Shown: positions 1 through 5,822 of the stretch, in pieces
Layout: every line of letters starts with the position of its first letter
How positions within the stretch are numbered: the stretch's first letter is position 1
Assembly: GCA_902464595.1 (NCBI GenBank)
Contig: CABQJX010000121.1
Span: 1 to 8,388, forward strand
Reading direction: 5' to 3'
Origin: an uncultured Lachnoclostridium sp.
GTDB taxonomy: Bacteria; Bacillota; Clostridia; Lachnospirales; Lachnospiraceae
Length of the DNA: 8,388 nt
The notes under the pieces: generated by a model
What the model was told of the DNA's origin: nothing
Databases searched by the model: none
What the model saw: only the letters and a program-made list of their open reading frames with translations
Program-made: the position numbers and the translations under genes

Positions 1-211
1 CGAATTCGATAGGTTTAAAATTGGGATTGTGAATTTGTTCCCACAAGCCCAAAAACGAAATCGTGGAATGGTTACGCATCCAGTTGGCAACTACAATAAA
101 AGCATTATCAGGATTTTTATATTTAGCAATATCTGTAAGAGAAATATATGCTTCCTCATTAACAACATCACCCACCACTCTGATTTCTGTTCCGTTAGCA
201 TCTATTTTCAT
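1..211 (-). CDS. KilA-N domain protein, N-terminal part (cut by window edge)
   Basis: The reverse strand opens with an ATG at 211 and stays open for 70 codons to the window edge, so the gene continues beyond it. The protein starts MKIDANGTEIRV and contains YISLTDIAKYK (residues 22-32), NWMRNHSTISFLGLWE (43-58) and HNPNFKPIEF (61-70). These are the hallmarks of the KilA-N domain, a DNA-binding fold found in phage, plasmid and accessory bacterial proteins. A purine-rich GGGGGAGAG lies about 14 nt upstream of the ATG, a longer spacing than usual, but no better start is visible. The gene is A+T-rich compared with guaA next door, which suggests accessory or mobile DNA. The downstream domain, and hence the function (phage-related regulator, restriction-associated protein or other), cannot be seen. 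Family assignment is by motif recognition. Confidence 0.85.
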   Translation of the reverse strand, partial: MKIDANGTEIRVVGDVVNEEAYISLTDIAKYKNPDNAFIVVANWMRNHSTISFLGLWEQIHNPNFKPIEF

Positions 212-271
212 ATTTTTTATTGTTTCTCTCCCCCTCCCATGTTATTTTTCAAATATACGATTTGCAATTTG

Positions 272-284
272 CTTGTGTCACAAG
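272..284. promoter_or_regulatory. perfect palindrome, candidate operator
   Basis: CTTGTG-T-CACAAG is a perfect inverted repeat with 6-bp arms and a 1-bp centre. It overlaps the 3' edge of the predicted -10 box and the predicted start site of the KilA-N gene. Bound protein here would block transcription. The binding protein is unknown, and the KilA-N protein itself is one candidate. Confidence 0.4.
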
Positions 285-291
285 TATATCA
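283..291 (-). promoter_or_regulatory. extended -10 promoter of the KilA-N gene
   Basis: Read on the reverse strand this is TGATATACT: a TATACT -10 hexamer preceded by TGn, the extended -10 form. No good TTGACA-like -35 is present at 16-18 nt. Transcription would start near 276, giving a leader of about 65 nt before the ATG at 211. The call rests on the motif and its position only. Confidence 0.5.
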
Positions 292-375
292 CATACCATC
301 CAACAAATAAATTCACAGTTAAAATTTTACGTTGATAACAAACTTCAAGGTCTATTTCTGTGAAATATGGATAAT

Positions 376-408
376 AGAAAACAACAGGCAATCCTATAGA
401 CTGCCTGT
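376..408 (-). terminator. intrinsic terminator after guaA
   Basis: On the reverse strand a 10-bp stem (ACAGGCAGTC / GATTGCCTGT, one G-U pair) closes a 5-nt TATAG loop and is followed by TGTTTTC. It lies about 30 nt past the guaA stop codon. It separates the kinase-guaA operon from the KilA-N gene, which is on the same strand. Confidence 0.85.
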
Positions 409-437
409 CATTCAGAATAACTAATATCAAATTTTCA

Positions 438-1739
438 TTATTCCCACTCAATGGTCGCCGTGGGCTTTGGACTTAAGTCGTAGCACACGCGGTTTACATT
501 TTTCACTTCCTTCAAAATGCGCTCTGTGATCTTTTGAAGGATTGGATAATCGATGGGTTCGATGGCGGCAGTCATAGCGTCAACGGTATTGACTGCGCGG
601 ATGATCACTGGATAATCGAAGCAGCGTGCATTGTCCCTGACGCCTACGGACTTAAAGTCAGGCACAATGGTAAAATACTGCCATACGGTCTTGTCCAGGC
701 CAGCATTTGCAAATTCCTCACGCAGGATCGCATCGGATTCGCGAACTGCCTCCAGGCGCTCCCTTGTGATGGCTCCCAGACAGCGTACGCCAAGTCCAGG
801 GCCTGGGAAAGGCTGACGGTATACCATGCTGTGAGGAAGTCCCAGCTCCAGGCCGCATGCCCGAACCTCGTCCTTAAACAGCTGGCGAAGGGGCTCTACC
901 AGAGTAAAGTCCAGATCCTCAGGAAGTCCGCCTACGTTGTGATGGGATTTTACCACCTTAGCTGTTTTTGTACCGCTCTCCACAATATCAGGGTAAATGG
1001 TTCCCTGTGCTAAGAACTGGATCCCCTCTAATTTTCTTGCTTCCTCCTCAAATACGCGGATAAATTCAGCGCCAATGATCTTGCGCTTCTGCTCTGGATC
1101 TGCCACTCCTGCCAGCTTCCCTAAAAACCGTTCTGTTGCATCGACATACACCAGGTTTGCATCCAGCTGGTTTTTAAACACATCGATCACGCTCTCGGAC
1201 TCGCCTTTTCTCATAAGTCCATGATTTACATGAACACAGGTAAGCTGCTTTCCAATGGCCTTGATCAGAAGGGCTGCCACTACAGAGCTGTCCACGCCTC
1301 CGGACAGAGCTAAAAGCACCTTCTTATCTCCTACCTGCTGGCGGATAAGCTCCACCTGGTCGGAGATAAAGTTCTTCATATTCCAATTTGCCTGGGCCTT
1401 GCAGGTGTCGAAGACGAAGGTGCGCAGAACAGTCTCCCGATCTGCATCGTCCCAGCTTTTAACAGAATGCTCGCAGGCAGCTGCCTCATGCTCTACAGCC
1501 ATAACAGGATAACCTGTCTTATAAATCTCCGGGCAGACATCAATCGCCACTCCGTCGATCACATGATTCGGGCCTCCATTGATGATAATACCCTTTACAT
1601 TCGGAAGGGCCTTTAACTCCTCTGCCGTAATATCATGGGGATAAATCTCGCTGTACACTCCCATGTCCCTGATTTCCCTGGCTAATCTGGTGTTCTCTGT
1701 ACTTCCCAGATCCAGGATCACGATCATATCCTGTTTCAT
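438..1739 (-). CDS. guaA: GMP synthase with degenerate glutaminase domain
   Basis: This 433-residue protein amidates XMP to GMP using ATP and ammonia, the last step of guanine nucleotide synthesis in the cytosol. The ATP pyrophosphatase domain (about 140-315) is intact: the P-loop LSGGVDSS is at 145-152, with HVNHGLMRKGE at 170-180, AQGTIYPD at 244-251 and KSHHNVGGLPE at 264-274. The C-terminal dimerisation domain follows, with PFPGPGLGVRCLG at 311-323 and the terminal CYDLSPKPTATIEWE. Ordinary GuaA has about 510-525 residues, and the missing length is all in the N-terminal glutamine amidotransferase domain. That domain begins normally (VILDLG, GVYSEIYPHD, IIINGGPNHV), but where GICYG with the nucleophilic Cys should stand it reads PVMAVEHEAA, and the His-Glu part of the triad is absent. 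It then rejoins the family at FDTCKAQANW. The reading frame is open throughout and the rest is well conserved, so it looks functional, using free ammonia or a separate glutaminase. The start at 1739 is chosen for its AGGAGG; an in-frame ATG at 1805 would add 22 unrelated residues. Confidence 0.95.
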   Translation of the reverse strand: MKQDMIVILDLGSTENTRLAREIRDMGVYSEIYPHDITAEELKALPNVKGIIINGGPNHVIDGVAIDVCPEIYKTGYPVMAVEHEAAACEHSVKSWDDADRETVLRTFVFDTCKAQANWNMKNFISDQVELIRQQVGDKKVLLALSGGVDSSVVAALLIKAIGKQLTCVHVNHGLMRKGESESVIDVFKNQLDANLVYVDATERFLGKLAGVADPEQKRKIIGAEFIRVFEEEARKLEGIQFLAQGTIYPDIVESGTKTAKVVKSHHNVGGLPEDLDFTLVEPLRQLFKDEVRACGLELGLPHSMVYRQPFPGPGLGVRCLGAITRERLEAVRESDAILREEFANAGLDKTVWQYFTIVPDFKSVGVRDNARCFDYPVIIRAVNTVDAMTAAIEPIDYPILQKITERILKEVKNVNRVCYDLSPKPTATIEWE

Positions 1740-1745
1740 TTTGTT

Positions 1746-1751
1746 CCTCCT
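1746..1751 (-). promoter_or_regulatory. ribosome binding site of guaA
   Basis: AGGAGG on the reverse strand, 6 nt before the ATG at 1739. It fixes the guaA start and rules against the upstream in-frame ATG at 1805. Confidence 0.85.
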
Positions 1752-1762
1752 ATTGGTTTTCC

Positions 1763-1791
1763 AGAACTCCCCACAATGGGAGCACCGTTCT
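1763..1791 (-). other. imperfect hairpin between kinase-like gene and guaA
   Basis: In the 72-nt gap between the two genes, the reverse strand reads AGAA, then CTCCCA-ttg-TGGGGAG, then TTCT. This is an imperfect stem with one bulged G and a bulge of about 5 nt on the 5' arm. No U tract follows, so it is not a terminator. It might be a processing or stability element, or chance. Confidence 0.3.
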
Positions 1792-1811
1792 CTGACGTAA
1801 AACAAACAAGC

Positions 1812-2408
1812 TTAGCAGTTTTCTTCTCCCAGATAGGCTAAAACCGCCCTCAGGCAGCGTTCCATGCCTGCCTGCCCGCTGTCCAGGCACAGATGATAAT
1901 TCTGAGCCCTTCCCCAGGTATTACCGGTATAATACTGGTAATAATCCTTGCGCTTGCGGTCTACCTCCCGGATACGGCGCTCCATTTCCTTCTCATCTTC
2001 CCCGTTCTCCAGTTCCATCAAACGTGCAATACGGTTTCGCATTTTAGAATAGATGAACAGATTAATACTGTCCTCCAGCACCATATCTGCACACCGACCC
2101 ACGATCACGCACGGCCCATGGGCCGCCAGCCTGCGGATCACATTGGACTGGGCAACAAAGATCTGATCTGACATAGGAACCTGATATACATCGGAAAAAG
2201 CATGGTAATACTGCCTGTCCAATGGGTCGTGGATCACAAGATGCTCGTCGTAATGCTGAAAGGCTTCCTCAGCGATATTAATATCGTCCGCAGCCATAGA
2301 GATCAGTTCCTTATCATAAAACGGGATCCCCAATCGCTCTGCCAGTTTTACGCCCAGCTCGCGGCCTCCGCTTCCAAATTCACGGCTTACTGTTATGACC
2401 TTATCCAT
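1812..2408 (-). CDS. cytidylate kinase-like family protein
   Basis: This 198-residue cytosolic protein matches the cytidylate-kinase-like family common in Clostridia (the P-loop kinase clan, distinct from canonical Cmk). The N-terminus ITVSREFGSGGRELG (5-19) takes the place of the nucleotide-binding loop, followed by LAERLGIPFYDKELI (22-36), VIVGRCAD (101-108) and a basic, aromatic segment with VDRKRKDYYQYYTG (149-162), which resembles the lid region. The classical GxxxxGK(S/T) lysine is absent from the loop, as is usual for this family, so the true substrate is uncertain; nucleotide phosphorylation is inferred. The start at 2408 is chosen because MDKVITVSRE is the conserved N-terminus and AAGGGG lies about 9 nt upstream; an ATG at 2474 would add 22 residues of no known family. 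guaA follows after 72 nt with no terminator between, so the two are probably one operon. Confidence 0.85.
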   Translation of the reverse strand: MDKVITVSREFGSGGRELGVKLAERLGIPFYDKELISMAADDINIAEEAFQHYDEHLVIHDPLDRQYYHAFSDVYQVPMSDQIFVAQSNVIRRLAAHGPCVIVGRCADMVLEDSINLFIYSKMRNRIARLMELENGEDEKEMERRIREVDRKRKDYYQYYTGNTWGRAQNYHLCLDSGQAGMERCLRAVLAYLGEENC

Positions 2409-2513
2409 TAAGCACCGCCCCTTTCCTCTGAAGGTATTGTCCAGGCAGGCCCGCATGTTGAAGCTTCGCCCCAAAATGCATCAAAAACTGCTCTCTGCCA
2501 CGCCTTACCCTCT

Positions 2514-2522
2514 ATTATACCA
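2514..2522 (-). promoter_or_regulatory. extended -10 promoter of the kinase-guaA operon
   Basis: The reverse strand reads TGGTATAAT, a consensus TATAAT with TGn in front. No good -35 is found at 16-18 nt, which is compatible with an extended -10 promoter. Transcription would start near 2507, giving a leader of about 98 nt. No known purine riboswitch was recognised in that leader. Confidence 0.6.
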
Positions 2523-2559
2523 CAAGACGGCTCTATTTCCTATGCTTAAAATTTTTGAG

Positions 2560-2591
2560 TTTCCTCTGGAGTTTCTTTCCTCTGGAGTTTC
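2560..2591. repeat. two exact tandem copies of a 16-bp unit
   Basis: TTTCCTCTGGAGTTTC occurs twice back to back (2560-2575 and 2576-2591), with an extra partial GAG/CTC at each side. It lies just past the ATPase stop codon and upstream of the kinase-guaA promoter. No U-tract terminator is seen here, so ATPase transcripts may read through toward the kinase gene. Confidence 0.9.
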
Positions 2592-2599
2592 CTCTTAAC

Positions 2600-5212
2600 C
2601 TAACACTCCTTCTTTCTGAGATCCCTCACGATCTTAAAGATCTGGATCGCAATGGTAGGAACGATGGCAAGAAGGATCACGCTTCCCAGCTGCGCGCCAT
2701 TCAGCGGCGTCACGGAGAACAGTCTCTGAAGGAAGGAAATTTCCAAAACAGAGCCCAGCAGGAGGACGCCTACTGCAAAAGCTCCCAGGCTGTACCAGTT
2801 GGTAGAAAAGCCCAGTTTAAATATATTGTGCTTGCTGCGGCAGTTGAAGCCGTGGAACAAACGGGCCAGGGTTAAGGTTGCAAATGCCATGGTGCTGGCC
2901 ATAGCGGCTCCCCCTGCATTTAATCCCATATGGAAGGCAGTCATGGTACAGACAGCGATCAGAGCGCCCTGAAGGAGAATGGTTGCCATAAAATCTTTGG
3001 TGAGGATTCCTGTTTTGGGGTCTCTTGGGGGCTCAGCAAGGAGATCCTTCTCTGACGGTTCCATTCCGATGGCAATAGCTGGAAGGGAGTCGGTCAGCAG
3101 GTTGATAAACAGCAGGTGAACCGGGGCAAATGGAACCGGAAGTGCTGCCAATGAGGTGTAAAGCACTGCCAGAATACCAGCCATATTTCCAGATAAAAGG
3201 AATTTAATAGCATTTTTGATGTTGCGGTACACATTTCGTCCGTTGGCCACTGCCTTGATGATCGTTGCGAAATTGTCGTCCGTCAGGATCATGGCCGCTG
3301 CATCCTTGGATACCTCTGTTCCGGTAATTCCCATAGCCACTCCAATATCTGCTTTCTTCAGCGCCGGAGCATCGTTGACTCCATCTCCCGTCATTGCGGT
3401 AATTGCGCCGCGGCGCTGCCATGCGTCCACGATGCGGATCTTATTTTCCGGTGAAACCCGGGCATAGACAGAAATAGAAGCGATCTTCTGATCCAGTTCT
3501 TCCTCGGACATTGCATCTAATTCCCGTCCGGTCAGGGAAATGTCTCCCTCCTCAAAAATACCGATCTGCTTTGCAATTGCAGTTGCAGTGATCTTGTGAT
3601 CCCCGGTAATCATAACAGGCTTAATGCCCGCACGCTTTGCATCCGTTACAGCTGCCTTGGACTCCTCTCTTGGCGGATCCATCATGGAAATCAGGCCTAA
3701 GAAAATGAAATCTTTCTCATTGTCTAAAGACAAGGTGTAATCCTTAGAAACTTCCTTGTATCCGAAGGCCAAGACACGAAGGCCCTCCTGGGAAAATTCC
3801 AGGTTCTTTTTAAGGATCGCTTCCTTATCCTCTTTGGTAATATCCCGGATCCCATCCTCCATACGGATCTTAACTGTACGGTCTAAGAGCACATCGAGAG
3901 CTCCCTTTGTCAATACCGTTGGGACGCCGTGAAGCTTATATTTGGTACTCATCAGCTTTCTGTCGGAGTCAAAGGGGATCTCCTCCAGACGTGGCATCAG
4001 CTCTCTCAGGAGATTTTCATCTACCGTAGCCTTACGTCCCATTTCTACCAGGGCAAACTCGGTGGGATCGCCGATTCCCTTTCCATCTACGATGGAAGAA
4101 TCATTGGTGAGGATCGCATCGTAAAGAAGGTAGCGGTGCAGCTGATCCTGCAGGCTCAGCTGGTCAATGGAGATCGTCTCCCCGTTCACGTAAATATTCT
4201 GTACCGTCATTTTATTCTGGGTCAGGGTTCCCGTCTTATCAGAACAGATAACGGAAACGCAGCCCAAGCTCTCCACTGCCTTTAATTCCTTGATGATGGC
4301 ATGTTCCTTTGCCATTTTCTGTGTTCCCATGGCCTGAACAATGGTCACAATGGAGCTGAGGGCCTCAGGAATGGCTGCCACCGCCAGGGCTACTGCAAAC
4401 ATTAAGGAGTCCAGAACCGGCATTTTCCGGTACAAGCTTAAAAGGAATACTAAACCGCAGATCACCATGATCGCCATAGCCAGCCTGCTTCCAAACTGAT
4501 CCAAGCTGATCTGGAGAGGAGTCTTTTTCTCTTTGGTGGCGTTCATCAGGGCTGCGATCTTTCCGATCTCTGTATCCATTCCCGTTGAAGTCACCAGCAC
4601 TACTGCACGGCCGTAGGTAACCAGTCCGCTGGAGTAAACCATGTTGGCACGGTCAGCAAGAGCGCAGTCGTCATGTATGATCCCGTCGCTTTTATCCACG
4701 TTGGTGGACTCACCGGTAAGGGAGCTTTCATTCACCTGGAGGGAATATCCTTCCAGGATCCTTCCGTCTGCCACTACCAGATCCCCTGCCTCCAGGAACA
4801 AAATATCTCCGGGCACAACCTGAGCAGAGGGAATCTCCACCTTCTGCCCGTCTCTCAGCACCTTAGCACTGGGCGACGACAGGGATTTCAGGCTGTCCAG
4901 TGATTTTTCTGCTTTGGCGTGCTGCACGGTTCCCAAAATAGCATTGAGTATAATGACTGCCAGGATAACCACTGTACTCTCAGCATTTCCTGACACCATA
5001 GAGATCAACGCTGCAATAATCAGGATCACTACCAGGAGATCGCAAAACTGCTCTGCAAATACCTGAAGCAGGCTTTTGCGCTTGCCCTCTGCCAGCACAT
5101 TTTCCCCATTCTCAGACCGTATTTTGTCTGCCTGGGAAGAAGTAAGCCCTTGATCTGTCACCCCTAGCCGGGAAAGGGCTTCTTCCTTTGTCAATTGATA
5201 CCATTCTTTCAT
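2600..5212 (-). CDS. P-type cation ATPase (Ca2+/Mn2+ type, PacL/SERCA-like)
   Basis: This 870-residue inner-membrane pump uses an aspartyl-phosphate intermediate to export divalent cations. The N-terminal cation-ATPase domain carries LTKEEALSRLGV (6-18). Actuator motif TGES is at 166-169, phosphorylation site DKTGT at 325-329 (Asp325), nucleotide-domain KGA at 436-438, DPPR at 512-515, TGDH at 536-539 and hinge TGDGVNDAP at 608-616. Hydrophobic segments fit ten helices: about 57-75, 80-96, 244-262, 268-292, 669-690, 694-714, 741-760, 766-785, 808-826 and 841-859. In the ion-binding helices Glu283 (in IPEAL), Asn676, Asn704, Thr707 and Asp708 (NLLTD) match SERCA site II. The position of SERCA Glu771 is Gly679, pointing to one ion per cycle as in plasma-membrane-type pumps. 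The start at 5212 has AGGAGG 7 nt upstream. The leader carries a likely manganese riboswitch and a terminator stem, so Mn2+ export is a strong alternative to, or addition to, Ca2+ export. Confidence 0.93.
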   Translation of the reverse strand: MKEWYQLTKEEALSRLGVTDQGLTSSQADKIRSENGENVLAEGKRKSLLQVFAEQFCDLLVVILIIAALISMVSGNAESTVVILAVIILNAILGTVQHAKAEKSLDSLKSLSSPSAKVLRDGQKVEIPSAQVVPGDILFLEAGDLVVADGRILEGYSLQVNESSLTGESTNVDKSDGIIHDDCALADRANMVYSSGLVTYGRAVVLVTSTGMDTEIGKIAALMNATKEKKTPLQISLDQFGSRLAMAIMVICGLVFLLSLYRKMPVLDSLMFAVALAVAAIPEALSSIVTIVQAMGTQKMAKEHAIIKELKAVESLGCVSVICSDKTGTLTQNKMTVQNIYVNGETISIDQLSLQDQLHRYLLYDAILTNDSSIVDGKGIGDPTEFALVEMGRKATVDENLLRELMPRLEEIPFDSDRKLMSTKYKLHGVPTVLTKGALDVLLDRTVKIRMEDGIRDITKEDKEAILKKNLEFSQEGLRVLAFGYKEVSKDYTLSLDNEKDFIFLGLISMMDPPREESKAAVTDAKRAGIKPVMITGDHKITATAIAKQIGIFEEGDISLTGRELDAMSEEELDQKIASISVYARVSPENKIRIVDAWQRRGAITAMTGDGVNDAPALKKADIGVAMGITGTEVSKDAAAMILTDDNFATIIKAVANGRNVYRNIKNAIKFLLSGNMAGILAVLYTSLAALPVPFAPVHLLFINLLTDSLPAIAIGMEPSEKDLLAEPPRDPKTGILTKDFMATILLQGALIAVCTMTAFHMGLNAGGAAMASTMAFATLTLARLFHGFNCRSKHNIFKLGFSTNWYSLGAFAVGVLLLGSVLEISFLQRLFSVTPLNGAQLGSVILLAIVPTIAIQIFKIVRDLRKKEC

Positions 5213-5219
5213 GTAGATA

Positions 5220-5225
5220 CCTCCT
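5220..5225 (-). promoter_or_regulatory. ribosome binding site of the P-type ATPase
   Basis: AGGAGG on the reverse strand, 7 nt before the ATG at 5212. It decides the start; a longer in-frame reading from 5326 would begin inside the leader. Confidence 0.85.
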
Positions 5226-5330
5226 CGTTCTGTATCATTTTTTAGCTCTCCCTTGTTTCGGCCATAAGCCACCGCTGCCCTTCTGCTGTGGGATGCTTTT
5301 ACAGTCCTAAAAACAGTATTCCCCAATCTT

Positions 5331-5414
5331 ACAAAAAAAGACTTTCATGAGCAGCTGTCAGAGATGCCGCGTCTTCCACGCAACAAATCTGCAAACCACG
5401 CATAAAAGTCTTGT
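5331..5414 (-). terminator. large terminator/attenuator stem in the ATPase leader
   Basis: Reverse-strand GACTTTTATG (from 5410 to 5401) pairs with CATGAAAGTC (from 5349 to 5340) with one mismatch, and the 3' arm runs straight into TTTTT. An outer ACAA/TTGT pair may extend the stem. The enclosed 51 nt can fold on their own into TGTTGCGT-ggaag-ACGCGGCA (two G-U pairs). The structure lies between the promoter (5574-5602) and the ATPase start (5212), so it would stop transcription prematurely. This is the expected expression platform of the riboswitch just upstream. Confidence 0.65.
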
Positions 5415-5450
5415 AACCTCAGAGGCATATATTGCCAGGCCCTGAACCCT

Positions 5451-5542
5451 CAAAAAGATCTCATCTCTAAAAAACCTCATCCCTTTGATAGGCTTTTGGA
5501 AACCGAGTTTGTTGACAATATATCTAAACTACTCCCTTTTGG
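5451..5542 (-). promoter_or_regulatory. likely yybP-ykoY (Mn2+) riboswitch aptamer
   Basis: Read on the reverse strand the element opens with CCAAAAGGGAGTAG, close to the AAAGGGGAGUAG signature of the yybP-ykoY class. The inner segment GTCAACAAACTCGG resembles its conserved internal stretch, and it closes with GATGAGATCTTTTTG, like the class's GCCGAGACCUUU end. The ends pair as P1 (CAAAAG with CTTTTTG). Two inner stems are visible: AGTTT/AAACT and a longer AAAAGCCTATC hairpin with loop AAAGG and one bulged G. It begins about 25 nt after the predicted start site and precedes a P-type cation ATPase, a gene class this riboswitch is known to control, usually switching on with Mn2+. Assignment is from memory of the consensus; a covariance-model search was not possible. 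Confidence 0.68.
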
Positions 5543-5573
5543 CTGTTTCGCATTCACATATGAAGTTGTAAAA

Positions 5574-5602
5574 AGTTTATCCTGTTTTCATAGAAATGTC
5601 AA
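5574..5602 (-). promoter_or_regulatory. sigma-A promoter of the ATPase leader
   Basis: The reverse strand has a perfect TTGACA (5597-5602), a 17-nt spacer and TAAACT (5574-5579, 4 of 6 matches). Transcription would start near 5567, placing the riboswitch and terminator stem inside a leader of about 355 nt. Confidence 0.6.
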
Positions 5603-5632
5603 GATGATTCCAAAAAATTCCCTGACTGAACT

Positions 5633-5652
5633 GGCTGCTGTTCCTGGCAGCC
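5633..5652. repeat. perfect inverted repeat between the divergent promoters
   Basis: GGCTGC and GCAGCC form 6-bp arms around an 8-nt centre. CCTGACTG occurs on either side (5621-5628 and 5657-5664). There is no adjacent U tract on either strand, so it does not look like a terminator. Its place between the two promoters would suit a regulator site, but this is only positional. Otherwise the stretch 5603-5741 holds no convincing gene. Confidence 0.45.
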
Positions 5653-5741
5653 TTATCCTGACTGCAGGCATTCCTCTTATTTTTCTGTACCATGGATTGG
5701 AAGAAATGATCTAAAATACGGAAACTCACGGACAAATGGAT

Positions 5742-5770
5742 TGCCAGCCTGCCTGTTCTCATGTAAAATA
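5742..5770 (+). promoter_or_regulatory. sigma-A promoter of the ABC-F gene
   Basis: TTGCCA (5742-5747, 5 of 6 matches), a 17-nt spacer and TAAAAT (5765-5770, 5 of 6 matches). Transcription would start near 5777, giving a leader of about 84 nt before the ATG at 5861. Confidence 0.65.
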
Positions 5771-5784
5771 AATAGGACTGGCCG

Positions 5785-5804
5785 TCATTCAGACAGAAAT
5801 GACC
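5785..5804 (+). other. hairpin in the ABC-F leader
   Basis: GTCATT and AATGAC form a 6-bp stem with an 8-nt loop shortly after the predicted start site. Leaders of several ABC-F resistance genes are controlled by attenuation, but no U tract follows this stem and no convincing leader peptide was found, so a role is not shown. Confidence 0.35.
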
Positions 5805-5822
5805 GTAAAGCTTTTCCAAAAC

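Noticed and set aside
534..1013. Long open frame on the plus strand opposite guaA
   Set aside because: Antisense shadow of the guaA coding sequence with no family resemblance or ribosome binding site.
1740..1805. Longer guaA start adding 22 residues with a Cys-x-x-Cys pair
   Set aside because: The added residues are unlike GuaA, and the AGGAGG at 1746-1751 clearly serves the ATG at 1739.
2409..2507. Purine riboswitch in the leader of the kinase-guaA operon
   Set aside because: Looked for because of guaA, but no conserved purine-aptamer loops or terminator stem could be seen.
5213..5326. Longer ATPase start adding 38 residues
   Set aside because: It lies in the leader just after the terminator stem; the AGGAGG and the conserved N-terminus mark 5212.
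5512..5517. Perfect TTGACA on the plus strand
   Set aside because: No -10 hexamer at 16-18 nt. It is the complement of the GTCAAC stretch inside the proposed riboswitch aptamer.
5633..5652. Stem GGCTGC/GCAGCC as a terminator
   Set aside because: No U tract directly after the stem on either strand, and no gene ends beside it.
5496..5714. 72-codon open frame on the plus strand starting with TTG, ending in a hydrophobic stretch
   Set aside because: No ribosome binding site before the TTG or the internal ATG at 5604, no recognisable family, and it overlaps the riboswitch and ATPase promoter on the other strand.
5577..5819. 80-codon open frame on the minus strand starting with TTG
   Set aside because: No ribosome binding site or recognisable domain; it runs through both predicted divergent promoters.
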